Shown piece by piece: positions 8,563 through 16,951 of a DNA stretch of 64,000 nucleotides. Each line of letters starts with the position of its first letter. The stretch's first letter is position 1. The position numbers and the translations under genes are program-made. The stretch comes from Sporichthyaceae bacterium (GTDB taxonomy: Bacteria; Actinomycetota; Actinomycetes; Sporichthyales; Sporichthyaceae), in contig DASXPS010000093.1 of assembly GCA_036493475.1 (NCBI GenBank), positions 20,910 through 84,909 on the forward strand. Direction: 5' to 3'. The notes under the pieces were generated by a model that saw only the letters and a program-made list of their open reading frames with translations, did not search any database and was not told where the DNA came from.

Positions 8563-9305
8563 GCCCGGTCCTGCTGGTCACCGGCGCAGCCTCCGGAATC
8601 GGCCGGGCGACCCTCGACCTGGCGGTCGAGCGCGGCGCGTCCGTGGTCGCGGTCGATCTGGCCGGCCTGGAGGATCTCGCCGGGCACGACAACGTCACGC
8701 CGGTCCAGGGTGACGCTTGCGACGCCGACATCATGGGCCGGGCGGTGGCCGAGGCGGAGAAACGCTTCGGCGCCCTGCACGGGCTGGTGCTCAACGCCGG
8801 GGTCACCGGATCCGGTCCGGTGGACACCGTCGGGATCGACGTGCTGCGCCGACTGCTCGAGGTGAACACCGTCGCGCTGGCCACCGGTCTGCAAGCGGCG
8901 GTGCCCGCCCTGCGCCGGTCCGGCGGTGGCTCGGTCGTGGTCACCTCCTCGGTGTCCGGCCTGGGCGGCGAACCGAACCACCTGGCCTACGGCACGGCCA
9001 AGGCGGCCGCGATCAACCTCGCCCGGTGCGCCGCGATCGACCTGGCGCGCGACCGGATCCGGGTCAACACCGTGTGTCCGGGCCCGATCCACACCCCGAT
9101 GACGAATCCGCTGCGGGAGCGCAGCCCGGAACGCTACGAGGAGCTGCGCCGCACCATCCCGCTCGGGCGGTGGGGCGAGGCCCACGAGGTCGCCGAGGTC
9201 ATCTGCTTCCTGCTGTCCCCGGCGGCCGGCTTCCTCACCGGCGTCACCCTGCCGGTCGACGGCGGCGTCATGGCCCGCACGCCGCAGTTCCTGCCGCCGA
9301 CGTGA
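8559..9305 (+). CDS. Short-chain dehydrogenase/reductase
   Basis: This 248-residue classical SDR has TGAASGIG for NAD(P) binding (about residues 7-14), LNAGV (about 80), the catalytic Ser in VTSSVSG, and YGTAK as the Tyr-Lys pair (about 147-151). Asp near residue 37 (VVAVDLAG) suggests NAD preference. The C-terminal GVTLPVDGGV is typical of the family. It is translationally coupled to the Rieske gene by GTGA and probably oxidises the hydroxylated product; the substrate is not deducible. Confidence 0.93.
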   Translation: MSPVLLVTGAASGIGRATLDLAVERGASVVAVDLAGLEDLAGHDNVTPVQGDACDADIMGRAVAEAEKRFGALHGLVLNAGVTGSGPVDTVGIDVLRRLLEVNTVALATGLQAAVPALRRSGGGSVVVTSSVSGLGGEPNHLAYGTAKAAAINLARCAAIDLARDRIRVNTVCPGPIHTPMTNPLRERSPERYEELRRTIPLGRWGEAHEVAEVICFLLSPAAGFLTGVTLPVDGGVMARTPQFLPPT

Positions 9306-9315
9306 TCAGCAGTGA

Positions 9316-9330
9316 CTGACGATACGTCAG
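9316..9330. repeat. 15-bp palindrome CTGACG-ATA-CGTCAG at a gene end
   Basis: This is a perfect 6-bp inverted repeat with a 3-base centre, extended by one A:T pair. It contains the stop codon of the minus-strand gene 9327-10343 and lies 11 bases past the stop of the SDR. The same CTGACG-N3-CGTCA(G/C) form recurs at 16301, 33697 and 56501, each time at or just after a stop codon. A short transcript-end hairpin is the simplest reading; an operator is possible. Confidence 0.6.
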
Positions 9331-10343
9331 TGGATGGTGTCGAGGGCGAGGCCCGCGTCGCGGATGCGGTGGTCGAAGGACTCCAGCCAGGTCACCCCGG
9401 ACACCAGCTCGCGGTCGTCACCCAAACGCCGGGTGATGCCGAACTGCGCGTGGTAGCCGTTCCATCGGGAGGCGGAGAACTCTGCCATGTTGTTCTCGTC
9501 CTCGCCGCGGAATTCGTAGGTGTGCCCGCCGACGTCGTACTGCGCGTGCCGGATGAACCCGCCGTCGTTGAGCACATAGCGGCCGTCGACCTCGCTGCTA
9601 CCGGCGGTCAACCGGTGGTCATCGACCACCATCGCGGCGTTGAAGCCGTCCTTGCCGACGACGATTTTCCCGTACTCGATCGAGCCGTCGGCATAGACGT
9701 TGCCGAAGATGTTCCAGGAGAGCTGGATGTCGGTGAACATCTTGGTCTCCTTCCACTCCGTGCCCGCCTTGAGGTGCACGCGGTCGAAGTAAACGAGCCC
9801 GGTGGTCGGCCGGCCGAGTACCTCGCCCTGCACCCAGTACGGGATCGAGGTGAAGAACAGCGGCTCCTCGATGGAGGCGGCGTAGAACTGCACGCCGAGC
9901 GTCCGGATCTCACCCTCGAGGTGGCACAGGTCGCCCTGGTCCCAGACGAACTTGTCGCCGTCGAGTTCCAGCAGGTACGGCAGGTCACCCTCGCGGCGGG
10001 CGGCGGCGGGCAGTCGCAGCATCACCGGGTCGGACCACTTCCGGTATTTGTCCTCCTTGGTGCGCCGAACCTCGCCGCGGTAGCTGCGGGTGGTCTCCGG
10101 CTGGATGTTCATCCCACCACGGCCGTCGGTTTGCATCACGAAGGTGCCGGTCGAGACCGACCCGACGAACTTCTGCTCCAGGCAGGTGATGGTGCCATCC
10201 TCGGCGGTGAAGAATCCGTAGACGTACTCGATCTGTTGCTCCAGACCGAAGTGCACCGCGTCGGGCCGCATGGTCGACAGGTCGTTGACGAAACCGCTCA
10301 CGACCGTGCGGTATTCGAAGTCGCCATAGGTGTAGTGGTCCAT
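9327..10343 (-). CDS. Unrecognised 338-residue protein, paralogue of 16952-17976
   Basis: I do not recognise this family. The protein is rich in aromatic residues and alternating strands, with no signal peptide or membrane segment. Segments shared with the paralogue include YGFF, KFVGS, LGVQFYAAS, GTEWKE (GLEWKE there), FSASRWN(A)Y and GVTWLE (GLTWLE), spread over the whole length, so the two are true paralogues. The start is the ATG at 10343 (MDHYTYGDFEYRTVVSG), which aligns with the paralogue's N-terminus; a longer upstream reading would run through the operator. An all-beta, lipocalin/CrtC-like fold is a guess from the strand-rich composition. A role in the catabolic region is inferred from neighbours. 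Confidence 0.75.
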   Translation of the reverse strand: MDHYTYGDFEYRTVVSGFVNDLSTMRPDAVHFGLEQQIEYVYGFFTAEDGTITCLEQKFVGSVSTGTFVMQTDGRGGMNIQPETTRSYRGEVRRTKEDKYRKWSDPVMLRLPAAARREGDLPYLLELDGDKFVWDQGDLCHLEGEIRTLGVQFYAASIEEPLFFTSIPYWVQGEVLGRPTTGLVYFDRVHLKAGTEWKETKMFTDIQLSWNIFGNVYADGSIEYGKIVVGKDGFNAAMVVDDHRLTAGSSEVDGRYVLNDGGFIRHAQYDVGGHTYEFRGEDENNMAEFSASRWNGYHAQFGITRRLGDDRELVSGVTWLESFDHRIRDAGLALDTIH

Positions 10344-10348
10344 GTATA

Positions 10349-10370
10349 AATAGTTTGCCGCTTGACTATT
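10349..10370. promoter_or_regulatory. Operator-like inverted repeat (AATAGTTTG...GACTATT)
   Basis: The 22-bp site has ends AATAGT and ACTATT, which are inverted repeats with a 10-base spacer. It lies between the divergent starts at 10343 (minus) and 10397 (plus), close enough to the minus-strand ATG to block transcription or overlap the promoter. The site at 18004-18025 matches it at 18 of 22 positions when reversed. No regulator gene lies beside it. Confidence 0.6.
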
Positions 10371-10396
10371 CATCGGGCAAGACCAGGGGAGCAACG

Positions 10397-10855
10397 ATGC
10401 TCAGCCAGGACCTCGAGGCCCGCATCGCCCGCCTGGAGGCGATCGAGGAGATCCGCCGGCTGAAGGCGCGTTACTTCCGCTGCGTGGACACCCGCAACTG
10501 GGCCGAGTTCGCCGACCTGTTCACCCTCGATTGCGCCTTTGAGTTCGCCGAGTCCACCTCCGGCGCCAAAGGTCGGCACGAATTTCTGGCGGCGGCCGCC
10601 AAGCACTTCGTGTCCGGCATCTCCGTGCACCACGGCCACGAACCCGAGATCGAGATTCTCGACGAGGATCGGGCCACCGGCATCTGGCCGATGTTCGACC
10701 TGGTGGAGTCCCCGGCGGACTCCGGTTACGTGAACCACACCGGCTGGGGCCACTACACCGAGGAGTACCGCCGCGAGCCCGACGGGAAGTGGCGCATCTC
10801 CCGGTCCTGCCTGAGCCGCATCAAGCGCGTGGAACTGCCGAAGGAACAGTTGTGA
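10397..10855 (+). CDS. NTF2-like (SnoaL-type) protein
   Basis: This 152-residue protein has the NTF2-like pattern: an N-terminal helix (IARLEAIEEIRRLKARYFRCVDTRNWAEFADLFTLDCAFEF) with the usual Tyr and Asp, then strands ending VNHTGWGHYTEEYRREPDGKWRISRSCLSRI. Members include ketosteroid-isomerase-like, cyclase and dehydratase enzymes, so an isomerase or hydratase step is possible but unproven. The ATG is preceded by GGGGAG. The gene begins a GTGA-coupled operon with the flavin oxidoreductase and the Gfo/Idh protein, divergent from 9327-10343. Confidence 0.85.
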   Translation: MLSQDLEARIARLEAIEEIRRLKARYFRCVDTRNWAEFADLFTLDCAFEFAESTSGAKGRHEFLAAAAKHFVSGISVHHGHEPEIEILDEDRATGIWPMFDLVESPADSGYVNHTGWGHYTEEYRREPDGKWRISRSCLSRIKRVELPKEQL

Positions 10856-11748
10856 TCACCCTCGGCCTGACGCTGCCTCAGTTGGGCCCGGTGGTGGACA
10901 CCGCGCTGCTGCGCGACTTTGCCCAACAGGCCGAGGGCATGGGCTTCGACCACCTCTGGGTGCAGGACCACTTCCTCTACGCCGTGCAACAGCAGGGCGA
11001 GTACGGCGGCAGCGCTGCCGCGCAACCCGCGGTGTACCAGTCGGTGTGGGCACCCACCGAGGTGTTGGCCGCAGTGGCCGGGTGGACGCACACTGTGCGG
11101 CTGGGCACCAGCGTGCTGGTCGGCGGCAACCACTGGCCCGCGCCGCTGGCCGCGCGGCTGGCCACCGTCGACCGGCTGGCCGAGGGCCGACTGGACGTGG
11201 TCGGGCTGTCGGTGGGCTGGTCGGTGGAGGAGCACGTGGCGGCCGGCGTCGACCCGCACACCCGGGGCCGGCGGATGGACGAGTTCGTGCCGGCGCTGGC
11301 GGCCTGTTGGGGACCGGACCCGGTGCGCTTCGACGGAGAATTCGTCTCCGTCCCGGAGTCGTTGATCAACCCCAAGCCGGTGTCCACCCCGCGGCTGATG
11401 TCCGGCATGTGGTCGGCGGCCGGCCTGGCCCGCACCGCCGCACTGTTCGACCTGTGGAACCCCGGCTCGTTGCCCATCGAGACCGTCAGTCAAATGTTGG
11501 CCACCATCAACGCGCAACGCCCGGCCGGCCGGGACCCGGTCGACGTGATCTACCGGGTAGCCGTGGAGTCCACCGCGGGCAAGCGAATGAGCGTCGTGGA
11601 GATCGCCGAGCGCACCCGCGAGGTGGGCGAAGCCGACTGGGAGGGCGTCATCATCGAAACGAATTTCTGTGCCGAGATCGACAAGCCTGCGGTCTGGCTG
11701 GACCTGCTGACCGGGCTCGCCCCGGTGCTCGAGGCGGCCCGGTCGTGA
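10852..11748 (+). CDS. LLM-class (luciferase-like) flavin-dependent oxidoreductase
   Basis: This 298-residue protein has the luciferase-like TIM-barrel pattern: GLTLPQLG at the N-terminus, FDHLWVQDHF (about residues 31-40), TVRLGTSVLVGG (about 80-91) and LAEGRLDVVGLSVGW. Actinobacterial members commonly use F420 or FMNH2. The GTG start at 10852 overlaps the previous stop and is preferred over a longer in-frame extension that would read through the upstream gene. It is coupled on both sides by GTGA, between an NTF2-like protein and a Gfo/Idh/MocA oxidoreductase. Substrate unknown. Confidence 0.88.
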   Translation: MITLGLTLPQLGPVVDTALLRDFAQQAEGMGFDHLWVQDHFLYAVQQQGEYGGSAAAQPAVYQSVWAPTEVLAAVAGWTHTVRLGTSVLVGGNHWPAPLAARLATVDRLAEGRLDVVGLSVGWSVEEHVAAGVDPHTRGRRMDEFVPALAACWGPDPVRFDGEFVSVPESLINPKPVSTPRLMSGMWSAAGLARTAALFDLWNPGSLPIETVSQMLATINAQRPAGRDPVDVIYRVAVESTAGKRMSVVEIAERTREVGEADWEGVIIETNFCAEIDKPAVWLDLLTGLAPVLEAARS

Positions 11749-12833
11749 CGCTGGGGGTCGGCCTGATCGGGCTGTCCGCGGAACGTGGCTGGGCCGCCGC
11801 CGCGCACGTGCCGGCGCTGTGGGCCGTGCCCGGCGTGGAACTCGTCGCGTGCAGCGCGAGCAGTCTCGACAACGCGCGCCTCGCGGCGGCCAAGCACGGC
11901 GTACCGGTCGCCTGCGCGGACGCCGCGTCCCTCGCCGCACACCCCGACGTCGACCTGGTCGTGGTGACCGTGAAGGTGCCACACCACGCCGAGTTGGTCG
12001 CGCACGCCACCGCCGCCGGCAAGCGGGTGCTCTGCGAGTGGCCGTTGGGCAATGGCACCGCGCAGGCCGAGGCCATGGCGCGCGCAGCGGCCGACGGCCC
12101 GGGGGCCTGGGTCGGCCTGCAAGCCCGGGCCTGCCCGACCCTGCATCTGCTGGCCGACCTGATCGGCGCCGGGGAGATCGGGGAGGTGCTGTCCACCACG
12201 CTGGTCTCGGCGGGCGAGCAGTGGGGCCGCACCGTCCCGGCCGGCAACGAGTACCTGCTCGACCCGGCCAACGGCGCGACCATGATGACCATCCCGTTCG
12301 GGCACGCCATCGACGCGTTGACGCACATCCTCGGCGAGTTCACCGAGCTCTCCGCGACCACCGCCACCCGCCGCCCTGTGGTCACCGCGGCAAACGGTGC
12401 GACGTTGTCGATGACGGCCGCCGACCAGATCGCGGTCACCGGAACATTGGAGAACGGGGCGGTGGCCGCCATCCACGTGCGGGGCGGGCGTACCGCCGGG
12501 TTGCGGTTCCACTGGGAGATCACCGGCAGCGAGGGCGAACTCGTGGTGGTCGGCAAGCACGGGCATCTGCAGTTCGGCCTGGTCGAGTTGTTCCGCTCCA
12601 CCGGCGGCGGGCCGCTGGAGTCCGTTTGGGTGCCGCCCGAGTACGAACTCGCCGCCGGTGACCCGGCGTCACTTTCCTACACGGTCGCCCAGGCCTACGC
12701 CGGGCTCCTCAAGGACATCGCCGACGATGGGCACCGCACGCCGACGTTTGCCGACGCGGTGCAGCGCCACCGCATGCTCGACGCGGTGACGCGTGCCGCC
12801 GCCACCGGCACCCGCCAGCGCATCGACGGCTGA
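11745..12833 (+). CDS. Gfo/Idh/MocA-family oxidoreductase
   Basis: This 362-residue protein has an N-terminal Rossmann fold (VGLIGLSAERGWAAAAHVPAL) and the family's CEWPLG motif near residue 97, which corresponds to the usual EKP. A C-terminal alpha/beta domain contains IHVRGGRTAGLRFHWEITGSEGELVV. The Lys of EKP is replaced by Trp-Pro, so catalysis may differ from sugar dehydrogenases; the Gal80-like branch shows similar changes. The GTG start overlaps the flavin oxidoreductase stop. It is the last gene of the 10397-12833 operon. Confidence 0.85.
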   Translation: MTLGVGLIGLSAERGWAAAAHVPALWAVPGVELVACSASSLDNARLAAAKHGVPVACADAASLAAHPDVDLVVVTVKVPHHAELVAHATAAGKRVLCEWPLGNGTAQAEAMARAAADGPGAWVGLQARACPTLHLLADLIGAGEIGEVLSTTLVSAGEQWGRTVPAGNEYLLDPANGATMMTIPFGHAIDALTHILGEFTELSATTATRRPVVTAANGATLSMTAADQIAVTGTLENGAVAAIHVRGGRTAGLRFHWEITGSEGELVVVGKHGHLQFGLVELFRSTGGGPLESVWVPPEYELAAGDPASLSYTVAQAYAGLLKDIADDGHRTPTFADAVQRHRMLDAVTRAAATGTRQRIDG

Positions 12834-12858
12834 ACCTCCCTCGCGATGTGAACTTTTC

Positions 12859-12887
12859 TTGTTTTATAGCGATATCTCTGCAATACT
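12859..12887 (+). promoter_or_regulatory. Promoter for the HNH/DUF222 gene, probably leaderless
   Basis: The stretch is unusually AT-rich for this genome. TTGTTT at 12859-12864 and AATACT at 12882-12887 are separated by 17 bases, a good primary-sigma promoter. Transcription would start about at the ATG (12894), giving a leaderless mRNA, which agrees with the lack of a ribosome-binding site. Confidence 0.55.
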
Positions 12888-12893
12888 GAACAT

Positions 12894-14222
12894 ATGTTCG
12901 AGTCCACCGCATCGTCGATCTCCGATGAGGAATTCGCGTACTTGTGGTCGCTGCGCTCGGACGAGGACATTGCCGCCGCCGAGCGCGACGACCCGGGTCC
13001 GGGGTGGGCCGAGCCGGACCCGTTGGATCTGATCGCACGCGAGGAACGCAACCAAGCCATCGCGTTGGGCCACCAGATGCGGGCCATGGCCGCGCACATC
13101 GACCGGGTGATGGCCACCGCCCCGCCCTGGCATCAGCAGGACGCGTTCAAATCCGCCCATGCCGAGATCGCGTCGCGCCTGGGCCTGTGCGCGTCCGGGC
13201 AGGATCGGCGCATCGGTGAGGCAGACGCGTTGGCCGGCCGGTTGCCCGCCACCCTCGATGCGCTGTGTGCGGGGAAGCTGACCTACCGCAAGATGCTGGT
13301 GATCCTGGAGGAGACCGTCAACATCGGCGACCGCGCGATCCGCAGGCAGGTCGAGGCCGAGACCTTGGCCGTCGCCGAGGGGTTCAACCCGGCCCGGCTG
13401 CGCGAGAAAATCCGGCGCACCATCGAACGCCTCGACGCCCAAGCGCTCAAGCAGCGCGTGGCGGAGGCACCCAAGGCGCGTTGCGTCAGCCTGCGCCGCG
13501 AGCCCGATGGCATGGCCACCATCAACGCGTTCCTGCCCATCGACAAAGCCCTGGCCGCCTTCGGGGTCATCGACACCCTCGCCCACACCTGCACCGGTCC
13601 CGGCGAGGAGCGCACCACTGATCAGTTACGCGCCGACGTGTTCGTCGACCTGATCTGCAACCCCGGCGACCAACCCTCCCGGATCAGCTACGAGATGCAG
13701 GTCGTGGCCACCGCCGACCTACTGCTGGGCCGCGACGGTGCCGAACCCGCCCGGATGGCCGACGGCTCCCCCATCCCCGACGACCTCGCGCTGGCCATCG
13801 CCACCGACGCCCGCTGGCGTCTACTGCTCACCGACCCGCTGACCCGCCACCTTCTCGACGTCGGCGCCAACACCTACCAACCACGCACGAAACTGGCCCG
13901 GTTCCTGCGCCTACGCGACCGACGCTGCCGCCGGCCCGGCTGCGGCCAACCCGCCCGCCGCTGCGACATCGACCACCAGATCAAATTCCGCTACGACGGA
14001 CTGACCATCGCCATCAACACCGCCAACCTGTGCCGGCGCCACCACCAGGTCAAGGACATGCCCGGCTGGTCAGCCATCCAAGACCCCCACACCGCAGCGA
14101 TCACCTTCACCACCCCACACGGTGACCGCTACACCACCCGACCACCCACCATCGACGGAGACACCCACCCCGTCGTCACCGTCCTTGCCGGCGCAGCCCG
14201 CAACGACGAAGTGCCCTTCTGA
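12894..14222 (+). CDS. HNH endonuclease-like protein with DUF222 domain (13E12 repeat family)
   Basis: This 442-residue protein has an N-terminal alpha-helical DUF222 domain and a C-terminal HNH motif: CRRPGCGQPARRCDIDHQ (about residues 345-362), then NLCRRHHQVK. This matches the REP13E12 family, which is present in many copies in actinobacteria and is often linked to mobile or repeated DNA. The first ~25 residues are acidic. Nuclease activity is inferred from the intact H...N...H residues. It sits alone between the catabolic operons, has its own AT-rich promoter and appears full length. Confidence 0.93.
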   Translation: MFESTASSISDEEFAYLWSLRSDEDIAAAERDDPGPGWAEPDPLDLIAREERNQAIALGHQMRAMAAHIDRVMATAPPWHQQDAFKSAHAEIASRLGLCASGQDRRIGEADALAGRLPATLDALCAGKLTYRKMLVILEETVNIGDRAIRRQVEAETLAVAEGFNPARLREKIRRTIERLDAQALKQRVAEAPKARCVSLRREPDGMATINAFLPIDKALAAFGVIDTLAHTCTGPGEERTTDQLRADVFVDLICNPGDQPSRISYEMQVVATADLLLGRDGAEPARMADGSPIPDDLALAIATDARWRLLLTDPLTRHLLDVGANTYQPRTKLARFLRLRDRRCRRPGCGQPARRCDIDHQIKFRYDGLTIAINTANLCRRHHQVKDMPGWSAIQDPHTAAITFTTPHGDRYTTRPPTIDGDTHPVVTVLAGAARNDEVPF

Positions 14223-14232
14223 CCCACAGAGG

Positions 14233-15231
14233 TCAGCGGCTATAGGTGGGCACCGCCGATCGGTCGGCGAACACGTGGGCGTAGAGGTCGTCCTCGCTCG
14301 GTGACGCACTTGCGAAGCCGAAGTCGAAGGCGTCGGTCACCGCCGCCTCGACGTCGGCCTCGATCGCGGCCAATCGCGCCTCGTCCAGCACGTCTTCGGC
14401 CAGCAGCCATCCCCGGAAGGTCGGGGCGGGATCGCGGGCCATCGCGGCGGCAAGTTCGTCGGCCGGCATGTAGGAGGCGTCGGCGGTGCCGGAGTGCCCG
14501 GTCAACCGGTACGTCCGGCACTCCACGAACGTCGGGCCCTCCCCGGCCCGGGCGCGTTGCAGCGCGCCGTCCAGCACTCGCCAGGTGGCGATCGGGTCGA
14601 AGCCGTCCACCGTCTCGGCATGCATGTTGTAGGAGGCGGCGCGAGCAGCCAGGTCGGTGTTCGCCGCGTACTCGGCCAGCGGGGTGTGCTCGCCCCAGCC
14701 GTTGTTCTGACACACCACCACCAACGGCAGTTGCCACAAGGCGGCCATGTTCATCGCCTCGTGGAACGCGCCGATGGAGGTGGCCCCGTCGCCATGGGTC
14801 GTCACCACCGCGCGGCCCGCACCCTCCAGTTGCGCGGCCATCGCCACACCCACCGCGATCGGCAGGCCGGCGCCGACAATGCCGGTGGAGGTGACGAAAC
14901 CGGCCTGCTGGTCGTGCAGGTGCATGGGGCCGCCCAGGCCTCCCGAGGTGCCGTCCACCCGACCCAGCAACTCGGCGATGATCGCCCGCAACGAGGCGCC
15001 CTTGGCCAGCGCGTCACCCAGGTTGCGGTAGGTCGACACCAACTTGTCGGTCGGCTGCACCGCAGCACCGAGCGCCGCACACACGCCCTCCAGCCCACGC
15101 ACCGGGTAGAACGCGGCCTGCATGCGTCCGGCGGTGACCTCGGCCCGGGCCCGTTCCCCGGCCGCGGTGGTCAGCAGCATGAGCCGGTACATCTGCTCCA
15201 GCGCGGCCGGTTCGGGACGGGTCTCGGTCAT
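14233..15231 (-). CDS. TPP-dependent 2-oxoacid/acetoin dehydrogenase E1 alpha subunit
   Basis: This is the ~332-residue alpha subunit of a pyruvate-, branched-chain- or acetoin-type E1. It has the thiamine-diphosphate motif GDGATSIGAFHEAMNMAALWQ, closing with NN (QNNGWGE), and the phosphorylation-loop region YRLTGHSGTADASY. The ATG at 15231 is chosen because GGAG lies about 8 bases upstream; an ATG at 15252 directly abuts a palindrome and is the alternative. The beta subunit is divergent across a 68-base gap. No E2 or E3 gene lies nearby. Confidence 0.88.
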   Translation of the reverse strand: MTETRPEPAALEQMYRLMLLTTAAGERARAEVTAGRMQAAFYPVRGLEGVCAALGAAVQPTDKLVSTYRNLGDALAKGASLRAIIAELLGRVDGTSGGLGGPMHLHDQQAGFVTSTGIVGAGLPIAVGVAMAAQLEGAGRAVVTTHGDGATSIGAFHEAMNMAALWQLPLVVVCQNNGWGEHTPLAEYAANTDLAARAASYNMHAETVDGFDPIATWRVLDGALQRARAGEGPTFVECRTYRLTGHSGTADASYMPADELAAAMARDPAPTFRGWLLAEDVLDEARLAAIEADVEAAVTDAFDFGFASASPSEDDLYAHVFADRSAVPTYSR

Positions 15232-15252
15232 GGCAGAAACTCCAGTGCTCAT

Positions 15253-15266
15253 CTAGTTAGTACTAG
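15253..15266. promoter_or_regulatory. Palindrome CTAGT-TAGT-ACTAG between divergent E1 genes
   Basis: This is a perfect 5-bp inverted repeat with a 4-base spacer in the short region between the E1 alpha and E1 beta genes, followed by a further TAGAGTAGTG. It is placed to control both. It shares TAGT/ACTA half-site character with the 10349 and 18004 sites but differs in spacing, so it may belong to another regulator. Confidence 0.5.
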
Positions 15267-15299
15267 AGTAGTGCTGTCGCCCCCAGAGAGGACACCCCG

Positions 15300-16289
15300 A
15301 TGAGCTCCTCGGCCGTCGAGACCCTCACCGGCGCGGGCGCCGTGGCCAGCGCGCTGGATTTGGCCATGGCCGCGGACGAGCGCGTGGTGCTGCTCGGTGA
15401 GGACATCGCCGATCCGGTGGGCGGGGTGTTCAAGACCTCGGTGGGCCTGTCCACCAAATACGGCACGCACCGGGTGCGGGCCACGCCGATCGCGGAGACC
15501 GGCATCATCGGCGCCGCAGTGGGCCTGGCCATGTCCGGCTACCGTCCGGTCGCCGAGATCATGTTCTTCGACTTCACCCTGGTCGCGGCCGACCAGTTGG
15601 TGAACCACGCGGCCAAGCTGCGCTACATGTCCGGTGGGCACACCCCGGTGCCGATGGTGGTGCGCACCACCGTCGGGCAGAGCCGCTTCGGCGCGCAGCA
15701 CTCGCAGTCGCTGGAGGCGTGGTTCATGCACACGCCGGGTCTGAAGGTGGTGTTCGCGTCCTCGCCGGGTGACTACAAGGGTCTGCTCACCGCGGCGATC
15801 GAGGATGACGACCCGGTGCTGTTCGTCGAGCACATCAACCTTTACTACGGCACCAAGCAGGACGTGCCGGCCGGGCGGCACCACATCCCGCTCGGGCACG
15901 CGGCCACATTGCGCACGGGCGGCGACGTCACGCTGATCACCTACGGACCTTCGGTGCCGGTGGCCGTCAAGGCCGCGGAACAACTGGCCGAGAGCGGGGT
16001 GCAGGTGGAACTCATCGACCTGCGCACGCTGGTGCCGCTGGACATGGACACCTTGCTCGAGTCGGTGGCCACCACCCGCCGGGCGATCATCGTGCACGAG
16101 GCCACCCGGTTCTGCGGGCCGGGTGCGGAGATCGCCGCGCAGCTCAACGAGCAACTGTTCGGTGACCTGCTGGCCCCGCCGCTGCGGCTCGGCGCCGCGT
16201 ACACGCCCACACCGTTCTCCCCCGGGCTGAGCGGCTATCCCACGGCGGACGGTATCGTCGCCGCGGTGAACGAGTTGATCGGTGGCTGA
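15300..16289 (+). CDS. TPP-dependent 2-oxoacid/acetoin dehydrogenase E1 beta subunit
   Basis: This 329-residue beta subunit of the alpha2beta2 E1 has the transketolase-like pyrimidine-binding domain (LGEDIADPVGGVFKTSVGL, TPIAETGIIGAAVGLAMSGYRPVAEIMFFDF) and the C-terminal domain (LRTGGDVTLITYG, IDLRTLVPLDMDTLLESV). Together with the divergent alpha subunit it decarboxylates a 2-oxoacid or acetoin and passes the acyl group to an E2 encoded elsewhere. The ATG is preceded by AGAGAGGAC. The stop overlaps the GTG of the phosphatase gene. Confidence 0.92.
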   Translation: MSSSAVETLTGAGAVASALDLAMAADERVVLLGEDIADPVGGVFKTSVGLSTKYGTHRVRATPIAETGIIGAAVGLAMSGYRPVAEIMFFDFTLVAADQLVNHAAKLRYMSGGHTPVPMVVRTTVGQSRFGAQHSQSLEAWFMHTPGLKVVFASSPGDYKGLLTAAIEDDDPVLFVEHINLYYGTKQDVPAGRHHIPLGHAATLRTGGDVTLITYGPSVPVAVKAAEQLAESGVQVELIDLRTLVPLDMDTLLESVATTRRAIIVHEATRFCGPGAEIAAQLNEQLFGDLLAPPLRLGAAYTPTPFSPGLSGYPTADGIVAAVNELIGG

Positions 16290-16947
16290 ACCGCAGTCGA
16301 CTGACGAGGCGTCAGTTGCGGCGCTGGCCGCGACGATACTCACCAAGGTCCACACCGAACTGTGGCTGGTCCGGCACGGCGCGGTGGACCGCGAGTGGAC
16401 CGCGGCCGACCCACCGTTGTCCGCCGAGGGGCACGAACAGGCCAAGGTGGTGGCCGCCGCCCTGGCCGGCGTGCCGGCGTTGGCCGGGATGACCGCGATC
16501 CACTGCTCCCCGCTGTTGCGCACGCAGCAGACCGCCGAGCCGTTGGCCGCGGCGCTGGGCCTGCCGGTGGTACTGCACGAGGGCCTCGCCGAGTTCGACC
16601 GCAACGCCCCGGAGTATCTGCTGCTTTCCGAGCTCAAGGCCCGCGGCGACGCTCGTTACGAGCAGGTGATGGCCGGGGACATCTCCGCCTGGGGCACCGA
16701 CTGGGCCACGTTCCGCGACGGGGCGGTGGCAGCGCTGCGCGACGTGGTGGCCGCGGTGGACCGGATTGGCGTGATCGTCACCCACGGCGGCGTCATCAAC
16801 GCACTGATCGGAGTGGCGCTGGGACACGACCAGGCCTGGTTGAACATCCCTGAGCACGCGTCGCTGACCCGCTTCGGGGTGTCCGCGGACGGCAAGCTGA
16901 AACTGCTCAGCCTGAACGAGACGTGGTATCTGCGTCCGGGCCCCTGA
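16282..16947 (+). CDS. Histidine phosphatase family protein
   Basis: This 221-residue protein has the phosphoglycerate-mutase-like catalytic motif LVRHGAVD (about residues 29-36), LSAEGHEQA, HCSPLLRTQQTAEPL and the second active-site His in THGGV. It is a phosphohydrolase or mutase-like enzyme of unknown substrate. The only usual start in this frame is the GTG at 16282, overlapping the E1 beta stop. The first ~25 codons contain the CTGACG-AGG-CGTCAG palindrome that elsewhere sits at gene ends, so the true start may be unusual. Confidence 0.88.
   Translation: MAEPQSTDEASVAALAATILTKVHTELWLVRHGAVDREWTAADPPLSAEGHEQAKVVAAALAGVPALAGMTAIHCSPLLRTQQTAEPLAAALGLPVVLHEGLAEFDRNAPEYLLLSELKARGDARYEQVMAGDISAWGTDWATFRDGAVAALRDVVAAVDRIGVIVTHGGVINALIGVALGHDQAWLNIPEHASLTRFGVSADGKLKLLSLNETWYLRPGP
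16301..16315. repeat. 15-bp palindrome CTGACG-AGG-CGTCAG after the E1 beta gene
   Basis: A perfect 6-bp inverted repeat lies 12 bases downstream of the E1 beta stop and inside the annotated 5' end of the phosphatase gene. It has the same form as the elements at 9316, 33697 and 56501. Confidence 0.55.
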
Positions 16948-16951
16948 GGCC

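Noticed and set aside
12894..14222. Prophage or homing-endonuclease insertion at the HNH gene
   Set aside because: No integrase, structural phage genes, attachment repeats or interrupted host gene were seen.
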